Assembly (NCBI GenBank): GCA_949987565.1
Contig: OX465107.1
Span: 8,933,721 to 8,997,720, forward strand
From: Luidia sarsii
Taxonomy: Eukaryota > Echinodermata > Asteroidea > Paxillosida > Luidiidae
DNA length: 64,000 nt
Direction: 5' to 3'
Positions 12,281-24,900 of the stretch are shown here, in pieces (within the stretch, counting starts at the first letter, position 1; each line of letters opens with the position of its first letter). The notes below the pieces were generated by a model that did no database searches, was not told the origin of the DNA, and saw only the letters and a list, made by a program, of their open reading frames with translations. Made by a program: the position numbers and the translations under genes.

Positions 12281-14576
12281 CTGAACACTGCAAAACACAA
12301 ACATTGACCAGACCTTGCCCGTTGGTTCGTAAACAAACTCGAAGTGGTTCGAAGTGGGCTCACCGGTCTTGTCAATGTTTTCTTTTCCATTTGTTAAAAA
12401 ATTCCCAGTCAGTTTTATTTATTTATTGTATATTATTTATTGTACATTCTTAGAAATAATGTACAGTAAGGCCGACGTCATCGGAATAGTTTTGTATTTA
12501 AAAGATCCTGTATTTTGAAGCCGACAACACTAAGTGATTTTCTTTTTGCTTAAAATCTCAGCAATTGAAATTGCCCTGTAAATGTCTAATCAAGAATCAA
12601 GATATTGATTGCCGATTCCATTCACGTAGCATTTCGGTTCTGTGATCAAGTAATAATATAGACAATGACGACTATTGACATTAAGAAAGCAATTCCAAGG
12701 CTTGCAATTTGACATTTCCACATCAAGTTTGTGCATCATTAGTTAAGCATAATGATTTGGGTATGTACGTGCATTATTTTGTTTCCATGACCGAAAAATA
12801 GGTGTATGGAAACAGATTTAATGTGCTTGTGCTAGACAGTAGTAATTTTGTTATTTATCATCAAGTATTTATAATTATTTGTCAATTGTTTAGTCGAAGG
12901 TATGAATTAAAATTCCACGCTGAGAATACATGTACTTGTTTGGCGAGTGGGTAAGACCGCGTTGTATCCTCGTTGGGTGTACATTACACATACAAAATAT
13001 TGGGTCTAGCCAGGCCATGTCCATCATTGATTCAAAAGGATGATTATCAACTGCATGCATGTGGTAAATACTGACCAGTTTTTGGACCGACCCAGTGTCG
13101 TGCAAGTTCTCCTCGATACTGTTAACCTCAAGTTTACTCAACATGTTCTTTCGTGAGCGATTGGACCATTTCATACAAAAGGTGCCACATCACGATGATA
13201 GTTTCGCATGATTATGAACGTTGCCCCTTTACAGTACTTACAGTTCTTTGTTGACGTTGAAGCTTTGGATTCCTTTTCAAAACTCAAACATTCAAAGATA
13301 TGCCAAAGGCTTCCTGTTTTCATGCCTTGTACTTGAAATGGATGAAAGAACTATAAACAGAGCCTGGGCCTATGCCGGGCTTTTTGATAATGTCCGCGTG
13401 ATCTCTGCCCGATTCTTACCGTACCCGCTCACACGATGAGATGAAAATGTTCTGCCTCGCGAGAATGCGCGAGAATGTCTACTCACCAGTCAATTCAGCC
13501 AGATACAGACACAAAGCGACTTTCAGGACCACCCCTTCTCAAGCGCATCACACACACTGGAAAGATGGAGAAACTAGTCTACTTTAGGGGTCCATTTTGA
13601 GGTCAAGGTACACTTCTGGTCACACCTGACTGTGAACTAATCCTAGTATTTATTACATCAGATATCAGTTCCAAACACAAGTATACTTCTAGAGACATTC
13701 TTTCCGAGAATACATGTTCTAAAAAGAATACATCTGTACTTCTAAAGTACCTAGAATAGTAGTAATGTATGATTCACTCAACACAAGTCTACAAACGGTG
13801 GGCTCGTGAGGGACGGGGAAAACCAGCGACGTAACAAGATGGCGGCTCCCATAAAAAGAGCGAATGGACAGCACAAGCGATATTTTGTGCTGAATGAATA
13901 CGTGAAGCTGGCTCACTGTTTTCTTGACTCCAGCTGTACATGTGTAGTGCACCGGTGTGCCCATTAGTCATCGCAGTAATGGATAACGAGGCCAACGTGA
14001 AGCCTGCATCACCCGCGTTGGCAAGCTGCCAGACTTACAGAGACAAGCATGGGATTCGGATGGCGCGTAGGGTTTGGATGGGAACCGAACCCAGGCGAAA
14101 GCCGTGACCCTGGTAGCCTATAAAACGGCGCTCGAAAAATGGGCTTTTCCTAAAAAGCTACCACGGGGTTCTTTAACTACAGTATTCATATCATGGTACG
14201 AAAGGATCGCCACACTCACTTTCTATCAAACTATAAATCTATTTTCCTATGAGACGATAAAAGTGATTTGTAATCATTTAGAAAATAGTCCAAGAACGTA
14301 TAGCGACCCGTCTAAACATTTTTTAATTAAGTTTCAGAAAGTTAAAACCATGGAGCCGTAGGTGACTCCGACATCTTAGGCCCAATTCCACCGAGCTATT
14401 TAAGCATGGGAAGTGTTCCTTCGTTTGGCAGGATAAACAGCCCGGACTTCACCGTTGGCGTTTGCTTTGGAGTATGGATTGGGTTCTCGTTGCTGAAAGC
14501 GACGAGTGGACTCCTGGGTTGGCGACCTCATTTTATTAGGCAAGGTATTTAAACCCAAGCAAGATTTGACGGTTAA
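12281..14576. other. 3' region of TRIM gene and intergenic DNA
   Basis: The tract at about 12413-12450 is AU-rich with several ATTTA pentamers, like a destabilising AU-rich 3' UTR element. No AATAAA was found close to the stop; a weaker ATTAAA lies at 12906-12911. The remainder shows no gene. Confidence 0.4.
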
Positions 14577-14929
14577 AGGCCCAATACAACATTGGTAAAG
14601 GTCAAAGGATTGCCACAGTTTGTCCGTTAAACCATTGAACATTCCAAAAAAGAAATCTTGCGAATGTTTTTGCTCAAATGGTAGTCTGAGAAAGAAGAAA
14701 AAGGCAAAAAACCGTCACAGTTTTCGAACCGTACTGTAGTGTAAGAAATAGTTTATAACTCGCGAGTGATAAACTATTTGTCGATGTTTGAGTGAAGATT
14801 TCTCGAGAAGTACAGCATCCCAGATCGTAAGATTTCAACATGAGGATTCGTTCATGACCATCTACAAACTGTGTAAATTCGAAGGAAATCTATGGACATC
14901 TCCGATCTTCCCAATGTCGTATTGGGCCT
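14577..14929 (-). mobile_element. TTAA-flanked MITE, copy B
   Basis: A 353-bp copy with ends AGGCCCAATACAACATTGG and CCAATGTCGTATTGGGCCT, flanked by TTAA at 14573-14576 and 14930-14933. Its interior is the reverse complement of copy A, including the CTCCGATCTTCCCAATG end, so it sits in the opposite orientation. Confidence 0.85.
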
Positions 14930-15368
14930 TTAAGAACCTCCATGAAACTGGCCCTGATGTGTGATTCTTGCGCCAGTAGGCCCCAGCGAATACATCTCCC
15001 GTGTTATAATCTTCTCAATATAGGCCTAATTACTGTAGCCTCTATGCATGCACTGAATACGTTTCCACTATTATGGTACAGTCCACGCAAAAGGCAATTC
15101 CGTTATTGCTAAGCTGATCCGGGTGTCATTCTACGTATGACATTATGTCACTAGACAATGATTCTGGCTAAACTCTGATATAGATCCACTTCAAACTCAG
15201 TACAAAATTACGGGGTTCCTCCAATATCAAAAATCAAAGGGCGCCCTCAAAGTCCCTAAAATGAAACGTCCCTCAATGGTTATTCGGTAGGATTTAAATA
15301 TCAAATTGTAGAGAAAATGCAATAATCTTTATACAAACTAACTCTAATGTATATTCATTAATTATTCA

Positions 15369-15374
15369 TTTATT
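15369..15374 (-). terminator. Candidate poly(A) signal of the Ly6 gene
   Basis: AATAAA on the minus strand, about 325 bases after the stop of the Ly6-like gene. The motif is common in AT-rich DNA, so the assignment rests only on position. Confidence 0.3.
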
Positions 15375-15608
15375 CATTTTTGTCAAATTATGATAATCGA
15401 TTTTGTGTCTCTTCCTGCATAAACGAGTTTTCACCAAGACCAAACAAGACAAAAATCTATGCCGGACAATTCGCGTTGGTAGGCAGGAAACCAGACAAAA
15501 GTGTCGTACATTTTGTACACAGAATGATGCAATTCTAACCGAGGCGCATCTTACCCGAAGTGGGATGAGACATCATGGATTAAGAATTCAAACAAAAGTT
15601 AACATGCA

Positions 15609-15645
15609 AACCCCCCCCAAAAAAAAAAAAAAAAAAAAAAAGAGA
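15609..15645. repeat. C-run followed by long A-run
   Basis: Eight or nine C followed by more than twenty A. A near-identical C-then-A tract lies at 16318-16348, in intron 3 of the Ly6-like gene. On the minus (sense) strand these read as poly-T followed by G-runs. Confidence 0.6.
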
Positions 15646-15698
15646 AGAGAGGAATAAATAAGATAAAATCAAAGAGAGATCCTAAAAGTGTAATGACT

Positions 15699-15946
15699 TT
15701 ATGAAAAGTGAAGCCACCTGACTATGACACCGGCCAGCAGTAGTAATGTTTGTCCACTGGACGCGGTCTGGCTTGCTCGGGCGGCCACAGTGGGTTTGAC
15801 GCAACTGTTGCCATGGCAACAGGTCACGCAGTAGCCAGGGTCAGCTGGAATGTTGCACAGGTCTGCATAGAGCTGGCTGGCATCGCCCGAAGGAGTATCG
15901 TATGTCGCTGTGCAGTCTTTCAGGATCTGAACTTGACCGGATTCTT
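15699..15946 (-). CDS. Ly6-like gene exon 4 (C-terminal)
   Basis: Acceptor ...GGACTGTAG at 15948-15947; reading continues EESGQVQILKDC and closes with the CVTCCHGNSC cluster and a hydrophobic tail ending LHFS. Stop TAA at 15701-15699. It completes the second, atypical LU-like block. Confidence 0.85.
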
Positions 15947-18900
15947 CTACAGTCCACAACATAAAACAGAGAAAGTCGGATTTTTCAAGGTGTTTCCTAG
16001 TTAATGATTAAGGGTTTTTTCGTGTAAAGAGGAAAGTAAAACAAAAAAACCTGCAACTGTTCCCAAGCAACATTAAATCATTTGTATATTGGGGTAGCAA
16101 GGTAATCCATAGCATCTGTGTTGAGCAGAGAGTAAACGGCACAATATTCCCTGCGGGTGAATGAGAGCCTATATATGAATGATGATTTCCAAGTGATACC
16201 AACAAGGATTAGATATCAGGTTTGTATGTATTCAAGTGTGAATATCGTATGATGCCCCATTGTAAAAAAATATATATATATGGTAAAGTTGAAGCAAAAT
16301 TCTAAGGCCGTAATCAACCCCCCCCAAAAAAAAAAAAAAAAAAAAAAATGCTCAGAAAGTGATATTCGTGATTTTCTCAGGTAAGTACATACTATCGGCG
16401 TTATTGGCTTGCTTTTGTGGAGAAAAGTTCAAATCTTCTTGTTCCACTTTCAAAAGTGTGGACAAAAAGGTGAAAATTTGAGTTGAAAATGGCTGCTAGG
16501 CGTCGTTTTAGCATGGCTCCTAGCTATCACATATGCATTACACAAGGGTTTTAGACCTGGGTACTAGTCTCATTATATCAGCCTCCATTTCCAATATGTC
16601 AGCCTCCATTCCCCGATATTGTGATATGAAAACTCATGGAAGTGAAGTGATATTTTATTTCTGTATGCAGCGATATAGGGGAGGAATTCAAGACATTTTC
16701 AACCATTCCAGGGAAGAGACTGTGAATTTTCTAATTTCTCCCAGGATTTGTTTGGCTATGATGCAGAAATAATTATTTTGTAGCAGTACAACTTCCAAGT
16801 GTCGACTTGTTTTTCATAGAGAAGGGTAAGCACTAAAATTTCAGTTGTCAGTATAGTTTTCCCCTGCTAATCACCGAGTTCTACAAGTCATGAATAGAAA
16901 AGGAATTTATAGGAAATAAGATTGTTCAAAGTAAGATCACAATTTTTTTTTTTAATCGGGGATTTTTTTTCTTTTTAGATTTTGATTTCATTTCAATACG
17001 GTCTTCAACTCTAAGCAGCATTATCATTTCAAGTTGTCTGAGTGTCAGAATTTTTTTTCTTTTTCTTTTGACCACTCTTGGAGTTCTTTGCAACACAACT
17101 TGCATGCTTATCTTCCAGTTTTCCCCTGGCTCATCCTTTCTGTCAAAGCACAGCCTCATTATTGAATCTTGCCTTCTGACATAAATTATCTTATAAAGTC
17201 AACAAATCAATATCAAGCATAATCAATTTGTCTGGCATTTGCACATGTGCAGTGTTGTAGTACTCGTATTCGTGTATAACTCAAATACGTGAACTGAAAA
17301 ATACTTGACCTTAACTGGAACAACCAGGTTTTCATTCATCAAAAAGAAATAAGAAACATTAATTTTCCTGTGGTTTCCATAAATTGATACATTTTCATAT
17401 TAGTTATATCAGGTATTAACAAAAGCCTCAGGAAATGGCTCTTTGTGATGCATTATTGTAGTATTGTTATGCTAAAATATCTTTCCTTAGAAATGAGTTC
17501 AATAAAAGAAAAGTGTCAAGGTATCTATGTATAATGCCATTAGCATTGATATTGCATTTTTACCCTGCCCCTTGCACGAACACGCATGTAAAGCTACTGC
17601 TGATAGTAGACTACCCCCCCCCCACAAACTGAGGAACAATAAGTTCATAAAGTAACCAGTCATTTTCTCCCTTTCGTGTGTAGTTGTGCATTTAGGAATA
17701 ATCAAATTCTGATCAATAAAAATACCCAAAGTTAAGCCGCAATGAACTCTCCCAAAATATTCTGAGAAAAAATACTTGCAATACATTTACAGCATACTCT
17801 CGGCGAATCATAAGTGTACACACTGAATTTATCTCTACTCGCATGTCATGCAAGAATATTATAATCTATACATGTACCCCTTTTTATCAAACTAATTCAA
17901 GGGAAAATTTACTGGACCAGGACTAAAATCCAAAACTTTGGATTTATGACCAGCCTCTTACCCCCTGAGCTTTCTAGCCCTTAGATGGTGGTGGGAGTTA
18001 CATCCCCAGTTTTCAATCAGATGCAAACATAATGTGTGTAGGCATACATACTAATGTTTTCCATCAGACAAATTAAATTTGGGAAGTAGGAAGTTAAATT
18101 GACGAGTTACGAGTGTGAAAGCATGGGTACGTGCCAAGTTCTTCTGATGAATGAAATCCCAGATAACGTCCAGTGCTTATCAGGGCCCAATGGAGTTTGT
18201 TTCCCGAAGCCAAACTTGTTTGCATTTTTTTTATTAACTAGTAACAGTTAGCAGCTTCACAGGAGAGTTTTGTGCAATGTTTAAATTAAAACAACAGAAT
18301 GCTTATGCATATGCAAAAGGTTAATATTATGTTGCCTTGTGTTGGTAGTTAAATTCACCACCAGCTAAAACTACTGAACATAAAATGACAACAGGAATTA
18401 ACATCCCTATTTTTGGAAAAAATGTCTGCTTGAAATTGATTTCTCAGATATCTGTCTGTGTCAGAAAGCAAGATTCAATCATGAGGCTGTAAAGGTTGAG
18501 ACAGGGAAAACTGGACAATCCATGCAAGTTTTGCAGCAAAGAACTGCAACAGATAATTATTAGACAAAAATATTAGAAAAAATAATTCTGATACCCACAC
18601 AAGGATAAACTTTAACAAATACATGTAATAAGCAAAATTGTGAAAATAGAAATATCCAATACTAATAATATATATTACTATTAGAGATAAGGAAAAACTA
18701 TTCTTACATTAAAAAACCGTGGCTGACACATTGGAAATGCAGGCTAATATGATGAGACTAGTATCCAGGTCTAAAGCCCTTGTGTAATGCAAATAAGATA
18801 GCTAGAGCCATGCTAAAAAGACGCCCTCTGTTGATGATATTGTGCCAGTCAATGACGAAAGTTTCGTTCTCAATGGCGGCTATTTTTCGAATCAAATTTT

Positions 18901-21900
18901 CACCTTATTGTGTACACTTTTGAAAGTCGGAACAAGTAGAATTTAACTTTTCATCACAAAAGCAAACTTATAACACCAAAATATTAATGTGATGTTTCAG
19001 GAACCTAAAGTCAAGGGGGAAAAGGGGGGTTTTCCTACCTGACCAGCTAAGAGTTGTGGTGCAATAGTCCATAGGAGTTCCACAGTCTCTGGTTAGTCTC
19101 TGTACGAGCGGGTCTGGCATGGGTGGGTAGGGCGGGGGACGTGGGGCCGTGCCATTAGCGCCATCATTGCAGAAGTCCTCCCGGCAGCACGCCGTGCACG
19201 CCCAGCCAGACTCGTACTTGTAGCAAGAGGGCGCTGTTTGGTTGTCCGGCGGACACTCGTCCGAGGTGCTGCACGATTTCACGATGTTCATCTCATGGTA
19301 CAGGCTTCCTGTCCAAACCATCAGAATGTTAATGACGATTTAGATGTGAGATAAAACATTGTATCACATCACACGCTAATAACACATTGATAACACATTG
19401 ATAACTGAGCTTAATATAGTAGTCCTAGCGCCATTCAATTACCCATAACACGAAGGTTGCGTTGGAGTAGGCTACATTTAGCTTTACTAGATCTAACCAG
19501 TGTCACCAAGACTCACTCACTTACTTACCTAGCATGAAGCGTTTATAAAGAAATGCAAACATGATTTCAGATGTAATGGTAATGAAAGTGGCTTTCAACA
19601 AGTCTCAGATAGTTATAGAGTTAAAGTTAAGCTAGGGTTAATATTTCCGAACACAAAATAACCTTTGTACCTTTCCACGTTGTCTGTATGGTGCACACAT
19701 CTTGATCAACATCACATATGACGTCAGAGGTTTGTTGACATTCGTCCGCACCTCCATGACTCTCACAATAATGGCATTCAAGACAAAACCCTATTATGAT
19801 ACAAAATGAACAAGAGAAAGCAGACGATGAAACAATGACGTGCCAACATGATAATCATACGTGGTGATAGCTGAGATGCGTTCTGGCAGTCACATCATTT
19901 AATTAGTTCGATTGCTTCTAATTCTGCTTGGCATAATGCTATCAACATCCACTCACCTCATCACCCTGATAACGCTAATGACAATAAATTCTTATGAAAA
20001 TTAATGTGCTACAAAAGTGTTGCAAACTGCTTACTGATGACTTAGATGACATAAATTAATCTCAAAAAAATGCGTGGGGTCTGACGTTTCGATTCTGGCA
20101 GCACCTTTGTTTGCCTGCAGGGATCGAAACATGAGGCTTACGAAATTTTGTGAGAATGGTTAAGAATAGTTTTTTTAAGAAAATCTCAATAGTGCACACA
20201 TATAGGAAGTGCAGTACAATACCTGTTTTGTTTTGGGAGAAGAGTTATCATTATTTTGAATTTCAAACTTAGGCCTAAACCCAGTCTTCAAAAGCAACCC
20301 GATGCTCTCCACCGAGTCATCTTGATTCTGTAAAAAACTGCTTTTTCCTTATCACAAAGTATGGTCATCATGCTATCGTGTCATGTGTGAACACGACGCT
20401 AAATGTTTTCCTGCGTTGCTGAGTGGTTCTATTGATTGCAGTGTTTAAGCTGTAAGGCCAGAAATCAGTGGTGATTTGTTAGGGCTCTTTATAGGTCCAC
20501 CGTAGTGTTCATTGTCCGCCATTTTGACAACATGCGATAAAGCAAGCGTTTCCACGTCATAACTCAGGCACCAAAAGCTGCGAATAAAAGTGACTTACCA
20601 ATGGGCTGGTTACATAGTTAGGACAGAAAACTAAAAATGAGATTTGGCCGTGTCATGAATGGGCAATAATTAAACAAACAAACGGAAGCGAAAAACTCAT
20701 CGCAAGAGGGCGTTTTACAGGCAATTTTCGGGTACCGATCAACTATTGTCGACTATTGACTTTTAAAAGATTCGATCTACGGTACTTAAATTCAACTTAA
20801 TATCACAGATCCTGATGCGCTAGTAGTGTAAGGACAGTTACGTGGTACGCCATGGGTTGAATGGAAAAGCAACGCTGTGTCTAGAATCTCTGGTGATGCT
20901 GTGCCGGAATTCTACGCAAGCATTCCTGTCGTTACGACACGTTTGTAGATATCAGACCCCATTGAATCATTGTGTTCCTGCTGTACTACTCGTGGCAGTG
21001 CAAAGACGCACATCCAAGGCGTAGCCGCTATTATACGACCCGGCGGAGGACGCGTACAAAGCGTGCAGTCGGGGTGGCCAGATGGAATACGGGATTCCTA
21101 CCATTCCTGGGAGTTCACCCCGAGTTCCGTCAGCTGACAGCGCGGCCAAGGCTAACGACAGAAATGACTCACACGTAGCGAGAAAGATGAATCGAACCTG
21201 GGAGGGGATGTTTTAAGGCTACACTGTCTCCTGTAGGCCCACAGGAAGAACCGTCCTTAGAAATGGGATCTACCTACATTTATATGCAAGCCATGGGCTA
21301 TAGCGCACGGTGAAATCCAAAATGTCAGCATTGTGATCAATACCAGAATCGTATAATTCAGACAGCAGGCTTCTCACCGAGATGTCGGGTGGACTTCCAC
21401 TTGCAACCGTTTTGTCAGATGGAGGAGTACAGAAAGGCAATAGATACCGAGATAATTCACTCAATTTAGATATAACAGCGCTGCAAATACCATGGACGCA
21501 ATTTGCAGTGAGGAATCCGGCCAGCAGTTCAGCAACAACATGACGAACAACATATGGAATAGCGCCTTCATTATTGAGCCCAAACAGCGTGGTTAAATTG
21601 AATTCATCACTGCCCGTACCAAAACAATTATGAATTAAATATATTTGCTTTGGTCTTTAACGCTGGCTGCCCCTCCTCCTCTGACGGGCACTGTGAGCAA
21701 AAGGCTGATTAATCCCCAGGGTGTTGTGGGGGGAGATTGACGCAAGATGGCATACGGTCTACGCGTCTAGATGACGCAGGCTGGTATAGGACGTGCGGGG
21801 AAGCTGCATCTCAGTGTACCTCTTTGACGTCCGTACGCCTATCGGTGAACAGTGTGACATGCAGTCAGGGATGGGTAAGGAAGGAGGGGGATGTGGGCTA

Positions 21901-24900
21901 CCTGCTGGGCTGGATTTCGGACTGCTGACGACTTGAAGCATCGCCTTCCAATCTGTCAGCACCAGGGGCTTACCCCCTTTGACATTACTCGTTTCCGCGC
22001 GCTTTCAATCATAATTTTCAGCGCGCACATGCCGGCCATATCATTATTCTCCTGCAGACCTGCACGGGTACGATAGCTGCCTCATTTTCTGCGTTGTGAA
22101 TCGCGGACTTTGGATTGGCAGCTCTTGATAATAATTTATGATGCTGTTGTAGTTTTAGCTTTGGCTCTGGGTCACGAAATGAACCAGACGCTAAACAAGT
22201 CTATAGCTATAGGTCTATAGGTCATTTTTTGGTGAATTTTTTCATTTCGTCTTGGAGTGCCGAAATTATTGGATGTGACAGAGTTGGCGATAATTAGAGA
22301 GTGACAGTGGACCCATTGGTTATGCTAGGGATCCTTCAATCCAACTGACTTGGCACGCCTGGTTTGCCTGCAATGGGGGGGGGGGGCGGTGAATTTGCCT
22401 GATCTAGGCATAGCGTGCATTATTGGTACGGCTGAAAGCATAGTTCATAAGCAATCATGCACCGCATCGGTTAAAGCCCAGGCACTCAAACATTTGCCGT
22501 TTTCGAGAAAAGAGCAAATTCGTCAAATTTCCAAGGATCGCTCCGTGGAGTGATCGTAGGAACAAAGAGTTCATTTTTTTCTCCACGTCTGAAAAAAATA
22601 AGCATTTGATTTGATTTCCTTGTTTTTTTTCTTCTCATGCCATGGTTGACGGATTCAGCCGATACTTATGATGCATGTGTGTCATGTTATGTATCCGTCG
22701 AGTTTGACAAAGTATGGAAGTGATTCTTTGACCTTCACAAAAAGATGTCCCCTACCTTTAAAAACAAGTCGGTGCCACGACAAAATGAGTGACGGAAAAA
22801 TGGTCTCCTCTTCATACAATTTTTGGCAATCCACTCTTTGTTTGCTCAGCATAGTGTCCCCTATATTTGCCGGGTTTGCAGCAAAAACCCGAGCAATTTT
22901 TTTTATGGGTAACGTGTTTTACAAAACACTTAAGGGATTGTATTCCAAATGCCGATGGAAAAAGACGTTTTTGACTCCACGATTCACATTTTCATTCACG
23001 GTATAAAGGCGCGCTCACGAAAATGTCAGCCCCGAAGAACTATAAATGCATGTATTGCCTTTAAATCTGGCGAAAATTTGGCATTTTGGACCAAGTTGAT
23101 GATGTCGAATAGAGATCCACAATCCACATATTATCCACAATCCACATACATGTGATATATTTTTATTTAGTCCGTTTTTTCGTCAACCGTTTACAGGGCC
23201 TATGCCTTGTAGTAAAGTATACTCGGACTATATTATAATTTATGTCTGAGATTCAGAATACCACACTCCGTGTTCCCTCCTTGTATAATCTAATAGACTA
23301 TATCGTCAAAATACCAAGGCCATATTCGCTTATTTGCACAGTACGAAGACCCTAGATATGAATGAAATAAATTCACAAGAACAGCCTGTGCTATTGAACT
23401 TGCAATGTACGGTGAACATCCCTGCCTGTCTGCATCTAGTTTCTCATTATTTTGTTCTTCACTAATCGCATCATACCCTATTCAGAATAATTAAATTTGA
23501 CTGAAATCAACGACCTATAAATACATTGTGTGATAAATAAAACAAACTTAGGGGGCCTATCAGATAATATATTTACAGCAACGGTATAATACGCGAATAT
23601 TTGTTATCAATGATATCAATGCGTTGTACTTAATTGCCATTCACATTAATTATAGCGGTATATCTATTCAGAATGACAATGAATGCGCGTCTTTTGTGTG
23701 GCATTGCAGTATTGCACACTTTGTGCACATAATAGGATGTCTGCTTCCAAAACCGAATTATGTCTGCTCGAATGCCCAAAACCAATGCAATAAGTCATTT
23801 ATGTTGGGTGTGCATTGATGAGCGGAGACGAAGCCCTCGATATTCAATGTAGTGGTTGATTTTCATGTGAATCAAACCTTGAAATGTATTGTCATAATTG
23901 GGTAAAATGGTCAATGCGGCTACGAAAGGCGCGCATTGTGTTACTGCAGTGTCGGGTGATTTTATTTGATAGCTGCGATTGCAAGGAAATATTCGATGAA
24001 AGAGCTAGCTTCCATGAGACTACCGGTAGGCCCTATGTGTAAACAGATTGTGGTTCATCGTCATCGTTTCTTACCATTCATGACTTGTGCGAACGAGAAT
24101 CACTTAAAGGCCCAATACAACATTGGGAAGATCAGAAAACATAGATGTCCACAGATTTCCCTGCAATCTACACAGTTTGTAGATGGTCATGATATAATCC
24201 TCAAGTCTAACGGTCTGAGATGCTGTCCTTTTCGAGAAATCTTCACTCAAACATCGGCAAATAGTTTATTACTCGCGAGTAGGCTAATTGGCCTAAACTA
24301 TTTCTTATCACTACAGGCTGGTGCGTAAACTGTGAGATTTGTTTTGTTGCATTTTTCTACTTTTTCAGATTACCATTTCAGCTAAAACCTTCACAGTATT
24401 GCTTTTTGGGAATGTTTAATGACTTAACACACAAACTATGGCAATCTATTAAGCAATGTTGTATATGGCCTTTAAGTCTTTCTAGCATCGACGATGCACA
24501 CCGTCCTGAGCATAATGTGCAAATTAGTGGAGGCACGACCATCGGCCCCTCGTCAGAATAACTCCCCCATGCGTATTCATGAGCAATCTCCTTGCTTCCA
24601 GTTAAATGCGAGCACGCGGTTGTGTCTTGTGGATAATGTGGGGAAGCAATTCAAGAGGAAACGTGTTAACTCGCCAGGTACCAATGTGTCGATATGACCG
24701 GTGCACCCACTATAGGCCTACTATGGAAAGATATGTCTATACGGTGAAACTCTCAGCAAACACCACACGCAAAGTGACTTCCAAAATCGTACGTATATAG
24801 GCCTATCCACAATGAAAAAAGAAAGATGGGTAATATTTAAACACCGTTTTGAACGGGGTTGGTCACAACATCAACCGATAACATTATCGGCCGATAAACG

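Noticed and set aside
10139..12304. Large antisense frames (258, 188 and 269 codons) across the TRIM gene
   Set aside because: Shadows caused by high G+C and strong codon bias of the real gene; the sense frame has complete domains.
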